A stretch of DNA of 51,300 bases from Acidobacteriota bacterium (GCA_022820545.1 JAJEFG010000104.1:1-51300), one strand, 5' to 3'; positions 1-8,467 are shown, counted from the first letter of the stretch. Notes: a model not told the origin generated them from the sequence alone. A program made the numbers and translations.

Positions 1-46
1 GCACCGCGGTGCCGGTCTGGAGACCGGCGTTCCAGGCCGGCGCGCC
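1..46 (-). repeat. dual-hairpin intergenic repeat, copy 1 (cut by window edge)
   Basis: Contains the perfect hairpin GCCGGTCT-GG-AGACCGGC (11-28) followed by GTTCCAGGCCGG, the reverse complement of the head of the repeat family seen at 11802-11850, 42522-42590 and 43768-43824. The second hairpin would lie before base 1. It ends at the start of the next gene. Confidence 0.8.
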
Positions 47-79
47 ATGGCGCGCGCGTGGAGTAGCATTTGCCGCGAT

Positions 80-775
80 TTGAACGCGCCGGCAGACCTT
101 CCCCCGCCGGTCGCGAGGACCGGCCGGCTCGCGGCGCTGGTCCTCGCGACCTTCGCCTTCGTACCGCTCGCGGGGACTCCGGCAGCGGCTCAGGACCACA
201 AGTTCCGGCTGTTCGCCGGGGCCGGACTCCAGTTCTTCGCGCGTCCCGAGCTGAGTCCCGGCCGGGGCGCGGGACTCGGAGGTACGGCGTCCTTCCGCGC
301 TACCGAGAACATCTCCATCGCCACCGGGGTCTTCTTCGGGCGCTCCAACCGGCGCTACACGGCCACCAACGAGGCGGTCGAAGACGTCATCGCGGAACCG
401 GCGTACCAGTTCCGGACCAACCGTTACCACCTGGACGGATCCCTCGTGTACCACCTCGGAAGACGCCAGCCCTTCCAGGTGTACTTCGTCGCCGGCGGGG
501 GGATCGTGAGACGGGACGAGCTGCGCGAGGACTTCATCTACGAGACGACCGATCCCGGAGACGATCAGTCGGGGTCCTTCCGGATCCGGGTCCCGATCGG
601 AAACGAAGTCACCCTCGAGCACACCACCTACGCGCCCACCGCCCACCTCGCGGTCGGCTTCGAGGTCTATGTCTTCTCCTACCTGTCAGCGCGCGCGGAG
701 TACCGCATCTGGTCCTCGAAGGACTTCTCGTTCCGGACGCAGCAGGCGATGATCGGGGTCAACTACTACAAGTAG
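80..775 (+). CDS. outer-membrane beta-barrel protein
   Basis: A secreted protein with a hydrophobic signal segment ending in an AAAQ-type cleavage site, followed by alternating aromatic/polar strands and glycine-rich turns typical of an 8-stranded OmpA/OmpW-like outer-membrane barrel. The last residues end in a strand with Tyr-Tyr-Lys, close to the usual C-terminal aromatic barrel signal. There is no enzymatic motif. The frame is open from an ATG at 47, but that ATG lies at the edge of a dispersed repeat and gives an unlikely N-terminus, so the TTG at 80 is preferred; this is a judgement, not proof. The nearest downstream gene starts 26 bp later, so readthrough into the antiporter operon is possible. 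The specific role is unknown. Confidence 0.7.
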   Translation: MNAPADLPPPVARTGRLAALVLATFAFVPLAGTPAAAQDHKFRLFAGAGLQFFARPELSPGRGAGLGGTASFRATENISIATGVFFGRSNRRYTATNEAVEDVIAEPAYQFRTNRYHLDGSLVYHLGRRQPFQVYFVAGGGIVRRDELREDFIYETTDPGDDQSGSFRIRVPIGNEVTLEHTTYAPTAHLAVGFEVYVFSYLSARAEYRIWSSKDFSFRTQQAMIGVNYYK

Positions 776-801
776 CCGCGCTCGCATAGCGGACACCTCA
801 C

Positions 802-1341
802 TTGGCCGGAACATCGGATCAGCGCCGGCCGGTCCTTCCGGTGGCCGTAGCGGCCGGACTGCTCTTCGGTTTCTGGGTCGCCCTCTCCGGAAAGCTCGGC
901 GCCTTCCATCTCGTGCTGGGCCTCCTGTCCGCCGTGGCGGTGGCGCTCGCCACCGGCAGGCTCTACCGGGCGCGTCCGCAGCCGATGCCGGCGGACGAGT
1001 TCGGACGAGCGCCGCTGCGGTGGCGCCACTTCCTCACCTACGGGATGTGGCTGGGGGTGCAGATCTTCCGGTCGGCGATTCACGTCGCCAGGGTGATCCT
1101 GAGTCCCCGGCTTCCCATCGCTCCCCGGATGGTGCGGATTGCCGACGACCTCCCCCACCCCATAGCCCGCCTGACCCTCGCCCACTCCATCACCCTGACT
1201 CCCGGCACCGTGACCGTGGATTGCGATGACGAGGGGATGGTGGTGCACGCGATCGACCCGGAGAGCGCGGCGCACCTCGGCAGCGACGGCGGACCGATGG
1301 CCGACCGGGTGCGGGCGGTCTTCCACAGCCCCGAACGTTGA
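802..1341 (+). CDS. mrpE: Mrp cation/proton antiporter subunit E
   Basis: About 179 residues with two N-terminal hydrophobic segments (roughly 10-60) and a soluble C-terminal part, the arrangement of MrpE/MnhE. It contains the family-like stretch GVQIFRSAIHVARVILSP and a later SITLTPGTV stretch that is strongly characteristic of MrpE. In known Mrp complexes this subunit is part of the membrane-bound Na+/H+ antiporter and is needed for assembly. The start is a TTG at 802; there is no strong Shine-Dalgarno sequence, so the exact start is uncertain. The stop codon overlaps the next ATG by one base (TGATG), and it heads the co-directional antiporter operon. Confidence 0.9.
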   Translation: MAGTSDQRRPVLPVAVAAGLLFGFWVALSGKLGAFHLVLGLLSAVAVALATGRLYRARPQPMPADEFGRAPLRWRHFLTYGMWLGVQIFRSAIHVARVILSPRLPIAPRMVRIADDLPHPIARLTLAHSITLTPGTVTVDCDDEGMVVHAIDPESAAHLGSDGGPMADRVRAVFHSPER

Positions 1342-1607
1342 TGTCCTGGCTGCTCACTGCCTTCGCCGGCGGCATCTTCGTCGCCATCGGGGGTTCGTTC
1401 GTCCGGGTCGTCCGCGGCCCGACCCTCTGGGACCGGCTCTCCGGAGTCGCCCTCATCGGGACCAAGACCCTGATCCTGCTGGTCGTCGCCGGCGAGCTCT
1501 CGGGGCAGCCCGAGATGTTCACCGACCTCGCGCTCGCCTACGCCACGATCGGATTCCTGGGGGCCCTCGTGCTGGCCAAGTACTTCGAGGAATCCTCCCC
1601 GTCGTGA
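1341..1607 (+). CDS. mrpF: Mrp cation/proton antiporter subunit F
   Basis: An 88-residue, three-helix membrane protein. The motif VRVVRGPTLWDRLSGVALIG in the first third is the hallmark of MrpF/MnhF, and the second and third helices (TLILLVV; FLGALVLAKYF) fit the family. It is an integral subunit of the multisubunit Na+/H+ antiporter. The ATG at 1341 overlaps the mrpE stop; a TTG one codon earlier is open but less likely. Its own stop overlaps the GTG of mrpG, so translational coupling along the operon is expected. Confidence 0.93.
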   Translation: MSWLLTAFAGGIFVAIGGSFVRVVRGPTLWDRLSGVALIGTKTLILLVVAGELSGQPEMFTDLALAYATIGFLGALVLAKYFEESSPS

Positions 1608-1945
1608 TCGCCTCGCTCACCCTCGTCGAGGGGATCGGCGCCCTCCTGCTGGCTGCGGGACTGTTCTTCATCCTGACCGCCGTCATCGGGATCCTTCGCC
1701 TGCCCGATTTCTTCACCCGGCTCCACGCGATCGGGAAGTGCGAGACCGCCGGACTGTCGCTCAGCCTGCTCGGTCTCGCGGTGCTGGCGTGGGACCCGGC
1801 GGTCACCGTCAAGCTGGTGCTCGTGCTGTTCCTGGTGTTTCTCGCCAACCCCACGGCGACCCACGCGCTGGCGCGGGCCGCCCGGAAGACCGACGTGGAG
1901 GTCTGGCGAGGGGACCCGTCGTCCGGACCGGTGGGAGACCGCTGA
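1604..1945 (+). CDS. mrpG: Mrp cation/proton antiporter subunit G
   Basis: A 113-residue protein with three hydrophobic segments. The motif GILRLPDFFTRLHAIGKCET matches the MrpG/MnhG/PhaG signature (LPDFxxRxHA), and a later FLANPTATHALARAA stretch is also typical of the family. It is an integral membrane subunit of the Mrp antiporter. The GTG start at 1604 overlaps the mrpF stop in the arrangement GTGA; the same frame is open further upstream, but that part is antisense noise over mrpE/F and gives no family match. The stop overlaps the next ATG (TGATG). Confidence 0.92.
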   Translation: MIASLTLVEGIGALLLAAGLFFILTAVIGILRLPDFFTRLHAIGKCETAGLSLSLLGLAVLAWDPAVTVKLVLVLFLVFLANPTATHALARAARKTDVEVWRGDPSSGPVGDR

Positions 1946-2193
1946 TGACCGAGGGCCACCTCGTCAGCATCGGCCTGCTCGCCGTGATGCTGATCTCCGC
2001 CGGGTGCGCGCTCGCCGTGAAGGACCTGCTGACCGCCGCCGCGCTCTTCGGGGTCTTCAGCTTCCTGACGGCTACCTGGTTCGCCCTCATGGGAGCCCCG
2101 GACGTCGCCTTCACCGAAGCGTGCGTCGGTGGGGCCCTGACCACGATCCTGTTCGTCTCGACGGCGTTCCGCACGGGCCGGAGATTCGACTGA
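1945..2193 (+). CDS. DUF4040 / MbhD-like antiporter subunit
   Basis: An 82-residue, three-helix membrane protein. The segment ALFGVFSFLTATWFALMGAP followed by DVAFTEACVGGALTTILF is characteristic of the DUF4040 domain, which forms part of the C-terminal half of MrpA and occurs as a separate subunit (MbhD) in membrane-bound hydrogenases. Here it is a stand-alone gene, so the MrpA C-terminal region is split in this operon. The acidic Asp-Val-Ala-Phe-Thr-Glu patch within a membrane region is conserved in complex I/Mrp relatives and probably lies on the ion path (family knowledge). One-base overlaps with both neighbours indicate coupled translation. Confidence 0.88.
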   Translation: MTEGHLVSIGLLAVMLISAGCALAVKDLLTAAALFGVFSFLTATWFALMGAPDVAFTEACVGGALTTILFVSTAFRTGRRFD

Positions 2194-3038
2194 TGGGCTC
2201 GACGCCACCCCGTCCGGCCGGCGGGGAACGGGCGCCCCGGCTGCGACGGGTGCTGGGAGCCGCCGCGTTCCCGGCGCTCTTCCTCGGGCTCGTGGTGGGC
2301 ATGACGGAGCTACCGGAATTCGGCGACCCGGCCTCCCCGGCCTCCACCCACCTCTCTCCCCGCTTCATCGAGGAGGGCGCCGCCGAAACCGGCGCCGCCA
2401 ACATGGTGACGGCCGTGCTGGCGGACTACCGCGGCTACGACACGCTGGGCGAGGCGGCGGTCATCTTCGCGGCGGGGTTGGGTTGTCTGGTCATCCTCGC
2501 CTCCGGCGGCGCCCGGCGTGACCTGCCGGTTGCCGGCATGTCCAATCGGTTCGGAAGCATCGTCCTCGATGCCGCCACCCGGACCCTGGTCCCGGTGGTC
2601 CTGCTGTTCGCGGTGTACGTCCTGATCCACGGACACTACAGCCCGGGAGGGGGTTTCCAGGGCGGTGTCCTGTTCGGGTCCGGCCTCATCATGATGCGGC
2701 TCGTCTGGGGCCCCGCGGATGCCTCGCCCCGACCGGGTTCCGACGTCCCCACCTTCGGGCTCAGCCTCCGCGGATCGCTGGTCCTCGCCTCCGTTGGCAT
2801 CCTCGCGTACGTCGGCATCGGTCTCGCGGCGATGGCGTTCGGGGGAGAGTTCCTGAACTACGGAACGCTGCCGCTCGGAAGCGACCCGGCCCACGTGAGG
2901 GAACTCGCCACCCTCGGCATCGAGGCCGCGGTCTTTCTGACCGTCGGCGGCACGGTGAGCCTCCTGTTCGACACGATCAGCATCGGCATGCGGGAGAACG
3001 GGGTTCCGCTCGGAAGCGAACGAGGCCCTCGGGAATGA
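2193..3038 (+). CDS. mrpB: MbhE-MrpB fusion, antiporter subunit B
   Basis: A 281-residue fusion. Residues about 20-105 contain two hydrophobic segments separated by a periplasmic stretch and the NMVTAVLADYRGYDTLGEA motif, the MbhE-like module usually found at the C-terminus of MrpA or as hydrogenase subunit MbhE. Residues about 115-280 are a complete MrpB/MnhB domain, including LIHGHYSPGGGFQGGVLFGS, one of the most conserved Mrp motifs. The protein therefore carries part of MrpA plus all of MrpB. The ATG overlaps the preceding stop by one base, and the stop overlaps the mrpC ATG by four bases. Confidence 0.9.
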   Translation: MGSTPPRPAGGERAPRLRRVLGAAAFPALFLGLVVGMTELPEFGDPASPASTHLSPRFIEEGAAETGAANMVTAVLADYRGYDTLGEAAVIFAAGLGCLVILASGGARRDLPVAGMSNRFGSIVLDAATRTLVPVVLLFAVYVLIHGHYSPGGGFQGGVLFGSGLIMMRLVWGPADASPRPGSDVPTFGLSLRGSLVLASVGILAYVGIGLAAMAFGGEFLNYGTLPLGSDPAHVRELATLGIEAAVFLTVGGTVSLLFDTISIGMRENGVPLGSERGPRE

Positions 3039-3379
3039 CCACCTACGCCTTCGCCGCGGCGCTCTTCGCGCTCGGGATCGGCGGCATGGCGCTGCTTCCG
3101 AATCTCCTCCGCAAGCTGCTCGCGATGAACGTCATGCAGGTCGCCGTCATCGTCTTTTTCGTGTCCCTCGCGTTCAAGGACGGAGCGACGGTGCCCATCC
3201 TCGGCGAGGGCGGAACTCCGCAGGCGGCGGATTTCATGAACCCCCTGCCTCACACGCTGATGCTCACCGCGATCGTGGTTGCCGTTTCGAGCACCGGCCT
3301 CGCGCTCGGTCTGCTCGTCCGCATCCGCAGCCGGTTCGAGACGCTCAACGAGCGGCGGCTGCTCGACAGGCTCCGCTAG
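3035..3379 (+). CDS. mrpC: Mrp cation/proton antiporter subunit C (NuoK-like)
   Basis: 114 residues with three helices. LRKLLAMNVMQVAVIVFFVS and the later PLPHTLMLTAIVVAVSSTGL are typical of MrpC/MnhC, homologues of complex I subunit NuoK. Conserved family features include the central helix, where NuoK relatives carry membrane carboxylates. It works in the membrane as the small subunit next to MrpD. The ATG overlaps the mrpB stop (ATGA); 17 bases separate its stop from mrpD. Confidence 0.93.
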   Translation: MTTYAFAAALFALGIGGMALLPNLLRKLLAMNVMQVAVIVFFVSLAFKDGATVPILGEGGTPQAADFMNPLPHTLMLTAIVVAVSSTGLALGLLVRIRSRFETLNERRLLDRLR

Positions 3380-3396
3380 CGGCGGGCCCCAGACCG

Positions 3397-4929
3397 GTGC
3401 GAGACGTCCTCCCGGGCCTGCTGGTCGCGCTCCCGCTGGCCGGAGCCGCCTTCCTGCCGCTCCTGGCGGCCCTGTCCCGCCGCACCACCCGCGTCCCCGC
3501 CCTGGCGCTTCACGTTGCGATCCTGGCGGCGGCGCTCGCCCTCTTCGGGTCGGTGGCGGCCGGCGGTCCGATTCGCTACGCGCTGGGCGGCTGGCCCGGC
3601 CCCTGGGGGATCGAGCTGTGGCTCGACGGTCTGAGCACGCTCATGGCGGTGCTGGTCTCCGGGATGGCGTGCTTCGCCTCCTTCGCGCAGGCGTTCGGCT
3701 CGAACGAAGACGGGGCGGCACGGGGCTCGACGCCGCTCCGCGAGGGTCTGCTGCGCGGCGCCCTCCTGCTGCTCGTCGCGGGTCTCCTCGGCATCGTGGC
3801 GACCCGGGACGTCTTCAACCTCTTCGTCTTTCTCGAGATCTCGTCGCTCGCCGCCTACACCCTGGTCGCCTCGGGAGGAGGCCGGTCGACGGTGGCGGCC
3901 TTCCGCTACCTGCTGGCCGGGACCGCCGCCGGCTCGCTCTACCTGTTCGGGGTCGGCTTCCTGTACGCGCTCACCGGCACGCTGAACATGGACGACCTCG
4001 CTTCGCGGCTGCCTTCAGTGGAAGCGGACGCGGCGCTCACCGTCGCGGTGGTCCTGATCGCCGTGGGTCTCTCCATCAAGGCGGCCCTCTTCCCTCTCCA
4101 CGGCTGGTTGCCGGACACCTACGTGTACACCCCGACGCCCGCGGCGGGGTTCATCGCCGCGGTCATGGCCAAGGTCAGCGCCTACGCGCTCCTCCGGCTG
4201 CTCGGCGAGGTGCTGGCCGGGACCGAGGCGGGGGCGGTGGTGCTCGAAGTCATGATCTGGCTCGGGGTGGCGGGAGTCGTGGCCGGCGGGGTCCTGGCGG
4301 TGGCCCAGCGCGCGGTGACCCGCATGCTCGCCTGGTCGAGCATCTCGGCGATGGGGATGATCCTCATCGGGGTGGGGATGGGGTCCGCGCTCGCCATCAC
4401 CGGCGCTCTCTTCCACATGGCGGCGCACGCCCTCGCCAAGGGATGCCTCTTCTTCGGAGCCGGCGGGGTCCGCGCGCGCGGGGGCGGCGACGACGTGGAG
4501 CGTTGGGCCGGGCTCGGCGCCCGGGCGCCCTGGACCTTCGCGGCCCTGACGGTGGCCGCGCTCTCCTTGATCGGCATTCCGCCGGCCGCCGGGTTCTTCT
4601 CGAAGTACTACCTGCTCTCCGCTTCCATCGCGGCCGGAGGACCTGAGGGCATCGCGTCCTTCGCGGCGATCATCCTCTCCAGCCTGCTGGCCACCGTCTA
4701 CTTCCTGCGCGTCCTGGAGGCGGTCTGGTTCCGGGCGCCGGCTGAAGCGCCCGACCGAGCCTCCTCAGGAGAGCCGGCCGGCCCCGTCCTCCCCCGGCCG
4801 CTCGCCCTTCCGGTCGTCGGGCTCGCCGTCCTGATACTGCTGACCGGGATCTTCGCGCGCCCGTTCGAACGCCACGTACTCCCGGACTGGGAGACCGGAA
4901 CCGCCCGCATCGCCGCTGAAGCGCCTTGA
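3397..4929 (+). CDS. mrpD: Mrp antiporter subunit D (NuoM/N-like), first of three
   Basis: A 510-residue, about 14-helix protein of the complex I antiporter-like (proton_antipo_M) family. The broken-helix lysine region is visible as SIKAALFPLHGWLPDTYVYT followed by PAAGFIAAVMAKVSAYALLRL, and the later HMAAHALAKGCLFFGAG is the conserved TM segment with its lysine. The conserved Glu of TM5 is in FVFLEISSLAAYTLVASG. These residues form the proton or Na+ path in known Mrp and complex I structures. It starts with GTG at 3397; its stop overlaps the next gene (TTGA). Confidence 0.93.
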   Translation: MRDVLPGLLVALPLAGAAFLPLLAALSRRTTRVPALALHVAILAAALALFGSVAAGGPIRYALGGWPGPWGIELWLDGLSTLMAVLVSGMACFASFAQAFGSNEDGAARGSTPLREGLLRGALLLLVAGLLGIVATRDVFNLFVFLEISSLAAYTLVASGGGRSTVAAFRYLLAGTAAGSLYLFGVGFLYALTGTLNMDDLASRLPSVEADAALTVAVVLIAVGLSIKAALFPLHGWLPDTYVYTPTPAAGFIAAVMAKVSAYALLRLLGEVLAGTEAGAVVLEVMIWLGVAGVVAGGVLAVAQRAVTRMLAWSSISAMGMILIGVGMGSALAITGALFHMAAHALAKGCLFFGAGGVRARGGGDDVERWAGLGARAPWTFAALTVAALSLIGIPPAAGFFSKYYLLSASIAAGGPEGIASFAAIILSSLLATVYFLRVLEAVWFRAPAEAPDRASSGEPAGPVLPRPLALPVVGLAVLILLTGIFARPFERHVLPDWETGTARIAAEAP

Positions 4930-6434
4930 CCGAGATCGTCTCCCTTCGCCCGCTCCTCGCCGTCGGGGCCGGGCTGGCCGCTGTGCTGCCGATCCTGCTC
5001 AGCGGCCGGCGGCCCGCGCTCCGGGAGGGCTGGACGTTCCTGGCGGGAGCGGTGCAGCTCGGCGCCGCGCTCTCCATGCTTCCGGCCGCTCTTGCCGGCG
5101 CCGCCCACGTCAGTCCGGCCCTGCCCCTGCTGCCCGGAATGCCCCTCCAGTTCCGGGCCGACCCGCTGGGCCTCCTCTTCCTGACGCTCTCCTCGATCCT
5201 CTGGCTCGCCACCTCGAGCTATTCGGTGGGGTACCTCCGCAGCCTGGGGCTCAAGCACCAGACCGGTTACTTCGCGGCCTTCGCGGCCGCGGTGGCCGCC
5301 GCCGCGGGCGTCGCGCTCGCCGCCAACCTGCTGACCTTCCTGATCGCCTACGAGGTGCTCACGCTCACGACCTGGCCGCTGGTGGTGCACAAGCGGACCT
5401 CCGGCGTGTTCGGCTCCGGACGTTCCTACCTCGCCTACACGCTGATCGCGGGGCAACTGCTGTTGGGCGCCGTCGTCTGGGTAGGCATGCTGGCGCCCGG
5501 CGCCCAGTTCACGCCGGGGGGTTTTCTCGCCGGCGCCGCGTCCGACGGCGTCCTGCGGGTCCTCTTCGTGCTTCTCCTGGTCGGGGTGGGCTCCAAGGCT
5601 GCGGTCTTTCCCCTCCACGGCTGGCTTCCCGCGGCCATGGTGGCGCCCACCCCGGTGAGCGCCCTGCTGCATGCGGTCGCGGTGGTCAAGGCGGGAGCGT
5701 TCGGAGTGCTGCGGCTGACCGGCTGGGTCTTCGGTCCCGACCTGATGCACGACCTCGGGCTCAGCCTGCCGCTCGCCCTGCTCGCCGCGGGGACCATCCT
5801 GATGGCCTCGCTGCGGGCGCTGGGCGAGGACCACTTCAAGCGCCGGCTCGCCTACTCGACCGTCAGCCAGCTCAGCTACATCGTGCTCGGCGGCGCCATC
5901 GGCACCCCGCTCGCGCTCGCGGGGGCGGCATTCCACATCGTCGCCCACGGGTTCCTGAAGATCACCCTGTTCTTCTGCGCCGGTTCGGTCTATGCCGCCA
6001 CCGGCAGGGAACACATCTCGCAATTGTCCGGGCTCGGCCGCGCGATGCCGTTCACCTTCGCCGCTTTCGCGGTCGGCGCGCTCGGGATGGCGGGAATGCC
6101 CCTGCTTCCCGGATTCATCAGCAAGTGGAACCTGGCGCTCGGCGCGCTCGACGACCACCAGGTCTGGGTGGTGGCGCTCCTCGTGGTGAGCGGGCTGCTC
6201 AACCTGGCCTACTACCTGCCGATCCTCCGGATCGCGGTCTTCGAGCCGGGCGACGACCGCCGCGTCCGGGAGCCGTCACCATGGCTGGTGGCGCCGCCGG
6301 TCTTCGCCGCGCTGGCGGCCATCGTCCTGGGGCTCGCTCCCGACGCCGGCGCCCGCTTCTGGTTCCTGGCGGAGTCGGCGGCGCGGAGCGTCGCGGAGCA
6401 CGCTCCCGAGTTCCTCACCGGGGGTCTGCCGTGA
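4926..6434 (+). CDS. NuoL/MrpA-N-type antiporter subunit, second of three
   Basis: 502 residues and about 14 helices. The core FPLHGWLPAAMVAPTPVSAL with the following HAVAVVKAGAFGVLRL resembles NuoL and the N-terminal half of MrpA more than MrpD, because of the 'APTPVSALLHA...VKAG' pattern. Other conserved elements are LIAYEVLTLTTWPLVVHK (TM5 glutamate) and HIVAHGFLKITLFFCAG (TM12 lysine). Since no full-length MrpA exists here, this subunit probably supplies the missing MrpA antiporter module; that is an inference. The TTG start at 4926 overlaps the mrpD stop. Its stop overlaps the GTG of the small gene downstream. Confidence 0.88.
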   Translation: MTEIVSLRPLLAVGAGLAAVLPILLSGRRPALREGWTFLAGAVQLGAALSMLPAALAGAAHVSPALPLLPGMPLQFRADPLGLLFLTLSSILWLATSSYSVGYLRSLGLKHQTGYFAAFAAAVAAAAGVALAANLLTFLIAYEVLTLTTWPLVVHKRTSGVFGSGRSYLAYTLIAGQLLLGAVVWVGMLAPGAQFTPGGFLAGAASDGVLRVLFVLLLVGVGSKAAVFPLHGWLPAAMVAPTPVSALLHAVAVVKAGAFGVLRLTGWVFGPDLMHDLGLSLPLALLAAGTILMASLRALGEDHFKRRLAYSTVSQLSYIVLGGAIGTPLALAGAAFHIVAHGFLKITLFFCAGSVYAATGREHISQLSGLGRAMPFTFAAFAVGALGMAGMPLLPGFISKWNLALGALDDHQVWVVALLVVSGLLNLAYYLPILRIAVFEPGDDRRVREPSPWLVAPPVFAALAAIVLGLAPDAGARFWFLAESAARSVAEHAPEFLTGGLP

Positions 6435-6667
6435 GGCGGCGGATGGCGGCCGGCCTGGGCGGCGTCATCGCGGCCCTGGCCGCGCTTGACGTGCTGGGAT
6501 TCCTGTCCGGAGCGGAACACCACGGCGGAATCTGGAACAGCGTTCCCCTCGGGGACCTCGCCCTGGGGGCTCTGGGGGCGGGAATCCTCGTGTGGTTCGC
6601 GAAACGGATCCTGAAGCGGCTCCTCTCGCGCCCGGAGAACTACTACGACGGGACCCGCCAGCCGTGA
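6431..6667 (+). CDS. small membrane protein inside the antiporter operon
   Basis: A 78-residue protein with two predicted membrane helices (about 5-25 and 35-58), a basic stretch (FAKRILKRLLSRPENYYDG) and no motif I can name. The GTG start overlaps the stop of the upstream antiporter subunit (GTGA) and its TGA overlaps the GTG of the next one in the same way, so it is translationally embedded between two antiporter subunits. By position it is probably an accessory subunit of the complex. It does not resemble MrpC, E, F or G. Confidence 0.75.
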   Translation: MRRRMAAGLGGVIAALAALDVLGFLSGAEHHGGIWNSVPLGDLALGALGAGILVWFAKRILKRLLSRPENYYDGTRQP

Positions 6668-8379
6668 GCGCCCTCTTCCTCCATCCCGCTTTCTGGCTCT
6701 TCACGGGCGTCCTCGTCGTGTTCGCAAACCGGCGGCGCATGCCCGGGACGCCGGTCGGCGTCATCGTGGCGCTGGGAGCGCTGCTCGCGCTGCTGCGCGG
6801 GGTGGAAGGCACCCTGGAGACCAGCGTCGCGGGATTCCGGCTCGTGTGGTTCCACGCGGACCGGCTGAGCCTGCTCTTTGCGCTCGTCTTCGCCATCGTG
6901 GCGCTCCTCGGCTTCCTCTACGGGTCGCACCGGATGCGCGCCGGGGAAACGGTGGCGGCGCTGCTCTACGCCGGTTCCGCGATCGCCACCGTGCTGGCGG
7001 GCGACTGGATCACCTTCTTCGTGTTCTGGGAGGCGATGGCGCTGTCGTCCCTGGCGCTGATCTGGCAGGGAGGCACCGCCGGAGCGCGGCGGGCGGGCAT
7101 GCGCTACCTCCTCGTCCACGCCGCCGGTGGAGCGCTGCTGTTCGCCGGGATCGCGCTCCACCTGGCCGGCGGGGGCGAAACCTCGCTCGGTGGGCTGGTG
7201 TCCGGATCCCCTCCGTTCTGGCTGATCCTGGGCGCGGTCGCCACCAACGCCGCGATCCCGCCGCTCCACGCCTGGCTGACCGACGCCTATCCGGAAGCCT
7301 CGACCTCGGGCTCCGTCTTCCTGTCGGCCTTCACCACCAAGACCGCGGTCTACGCCCTCCTGCGGCTCTTTCCCGGGACCGAGATCCTGGTGCCGCTCGG
7401 CGCCGCGATGACGCTCTACGGCGTCGTCTTCGCGGTCATCGAGAACGACATCCGACGCCTCCTCTCGTACCACATCGTGAGCCAGGTCGGATACATGGTG
7501 ACCGCCGTGGGCATCGGCACCCAACTCGCCCTCAACGGCGCCGCGTCGCACGCGTTCTCCCACATTCTCTACAAGGCGCTCCTGTTCATGGGCGCCGGAG
7601 CGGCCATCGAGGCCACCGGCCTCCGACGCCTGTCGGACCTCGGCGGGATCTCCCGCGGGATGCGCTTCGCGGTCGTCATGTACGGGGTTGGCGCGCTCTC
7701 GATCTCGGGCGCTCCGCTGTTCAACGGCTTCATCAGCAAGTCCATGATCGTCAGCGCCGCCGCCGAGGAACACCTCCTCTGGACGGAACTGCTCCTGGTG
7801 CTCGCGGCGGTCGGCACGTTCCTCTCGGTCGGGCTGAAATTGCCCTGGTTCGCCTTCTTCGGGGAACGGCGGGGGGTCCGGGTGCGGCCCCTGCCGACGA
7901 ACCTGCTTGCGGCGATGGGAATCGGCGGCGGTCTCTGCCTCCTCTACGGCGTGTTCCCGGATCTGCTCTACAGCCGGCTGCCCTACGCGGCTACGTATGC
8001 GCCCTACACGCTGGACCACGTCGTCTCGGCGATGCAACTGCTGGTCGCCACGGGGTTCGTGTTCTACCTGGCGCGAAAGACGCTCGTACCGTCTCCCGCC
8101 CTGGCCCTCGATACGGATTGGCTCTATCGAGTCCCCTTTGCCCGGGTGGTTGCGGCCATCACGCGGGCACTCGCCGCCACCGGTCCCCTCGCCCAGGCCC
8201 TCCGCGGTGAAACGGTGGTCCGGCTGGAAGCCACGGCGCGCCGGCTGGCGGCGCCGGGCGCCCCGCCGCGGCGGCGCGAGAGCTTCGCCTTCCGGGCTTC
8301 CATCGGTTGGACGGTGCTGTTCGCGGCGGTCGCGGTCGTGATCACCTGGATCGTGGTGTGGCTGCGGAACCCCGGATAG
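6664..8379 (+). CDS. antiporter subunit (NuoM/N/MrpD-like), third of three
   Basis: 571 residues. The complex I antiporter core is present: FFVFWEAMALSSLALIWQGG (TM5 Glu), AAIPPLHAWLTDAYPEASTS with the following FTTKTAVYALLRLF, and FSHILYKALLFMGAGAAIEA (TM12 Lys). The C-terminal 130 residues add a membrane helix, a long amphipathic stretch and a final helix (GWTVLFAAVAVVITWIVVWL), longer than ordinary MrpD. The GTG start at 6664 overlaps the stop of the small gene upstream; the frame is open to 6592 but only over coding sequence of that gene. Last gene of the operon; 88 bp follow before the next gene. Confidence 0.88.
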   Translation: MSALFLHPAFWLFTGVLVVFANRRRMPGTPVGVIVALGALLALLRGVEGTLETSVAGFRLVWFHADRLSLLFALVFAIVALLGFLYGSHRMRAGETVAALLYAGSAIATVLAGDWITFFVFWEAMALSSLALIWQGGTAGARRAGMRYLLVHAAGGALLFAGIALHLAGGGETSLGGLVSGSPPFWLILGAVATNAAIPPLHAWLTDAYPEASTSGSVFLSAFTTKTAVYALLRLFPGTEILVPLGAAMTLYGVVFAVIENDIRRLLSYHIVSQVGYMVTAVGIGTQLALNGAASHAFSHILYKALLFMGAGAAIEATGLRRLSDLGGISRGMRFAVVMYGVGALSISGAPLFNGFISKSMIVSAAAEEHLLWTELLLVLAAVGTFLSVGLKLPWFAFFGERRGVRVRPLPTNLLAAMGIGGGLCLLYGVFPDLLYSRLPYAATYAPYTLDHVVSAMQLLVATGFVFYLARKTLVPSPALALDTDWLYRVPFARVVAAITRALAATGPLAQALRGETVVRLEATARRLAAPGAPPRRRESFAFRASIGWTVLFAAVAVVITWIVVWLRNPG

Positions 8380-8390
8380 GGGCCGAGCGT

Positions 8391-8408
8391 AAACACCGGT
8401 CAGTGTTT
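8391..8408. promoter_or_regulatory. inverted repeat after the antiporter operon
   Basis: AAACAC-CGGTCA-GTGTTT is a perfect 6-bp inverted repeat with a 6-nt spacer, 11 bp after the last antiporter stop and 60 bp before the next gene. It is AT-richer than its surroundings. It could be an operator for the downstream pair or a weak terminator (it lacks a GC stem), so the function is open. Confidence 0.35.
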
Positions 8409-8467
8409 CGACGACCCTCGCGCCGAGGGTTCACGGCCCGCCGGCGGCGCTAGGCTTCCGGGGCGTC

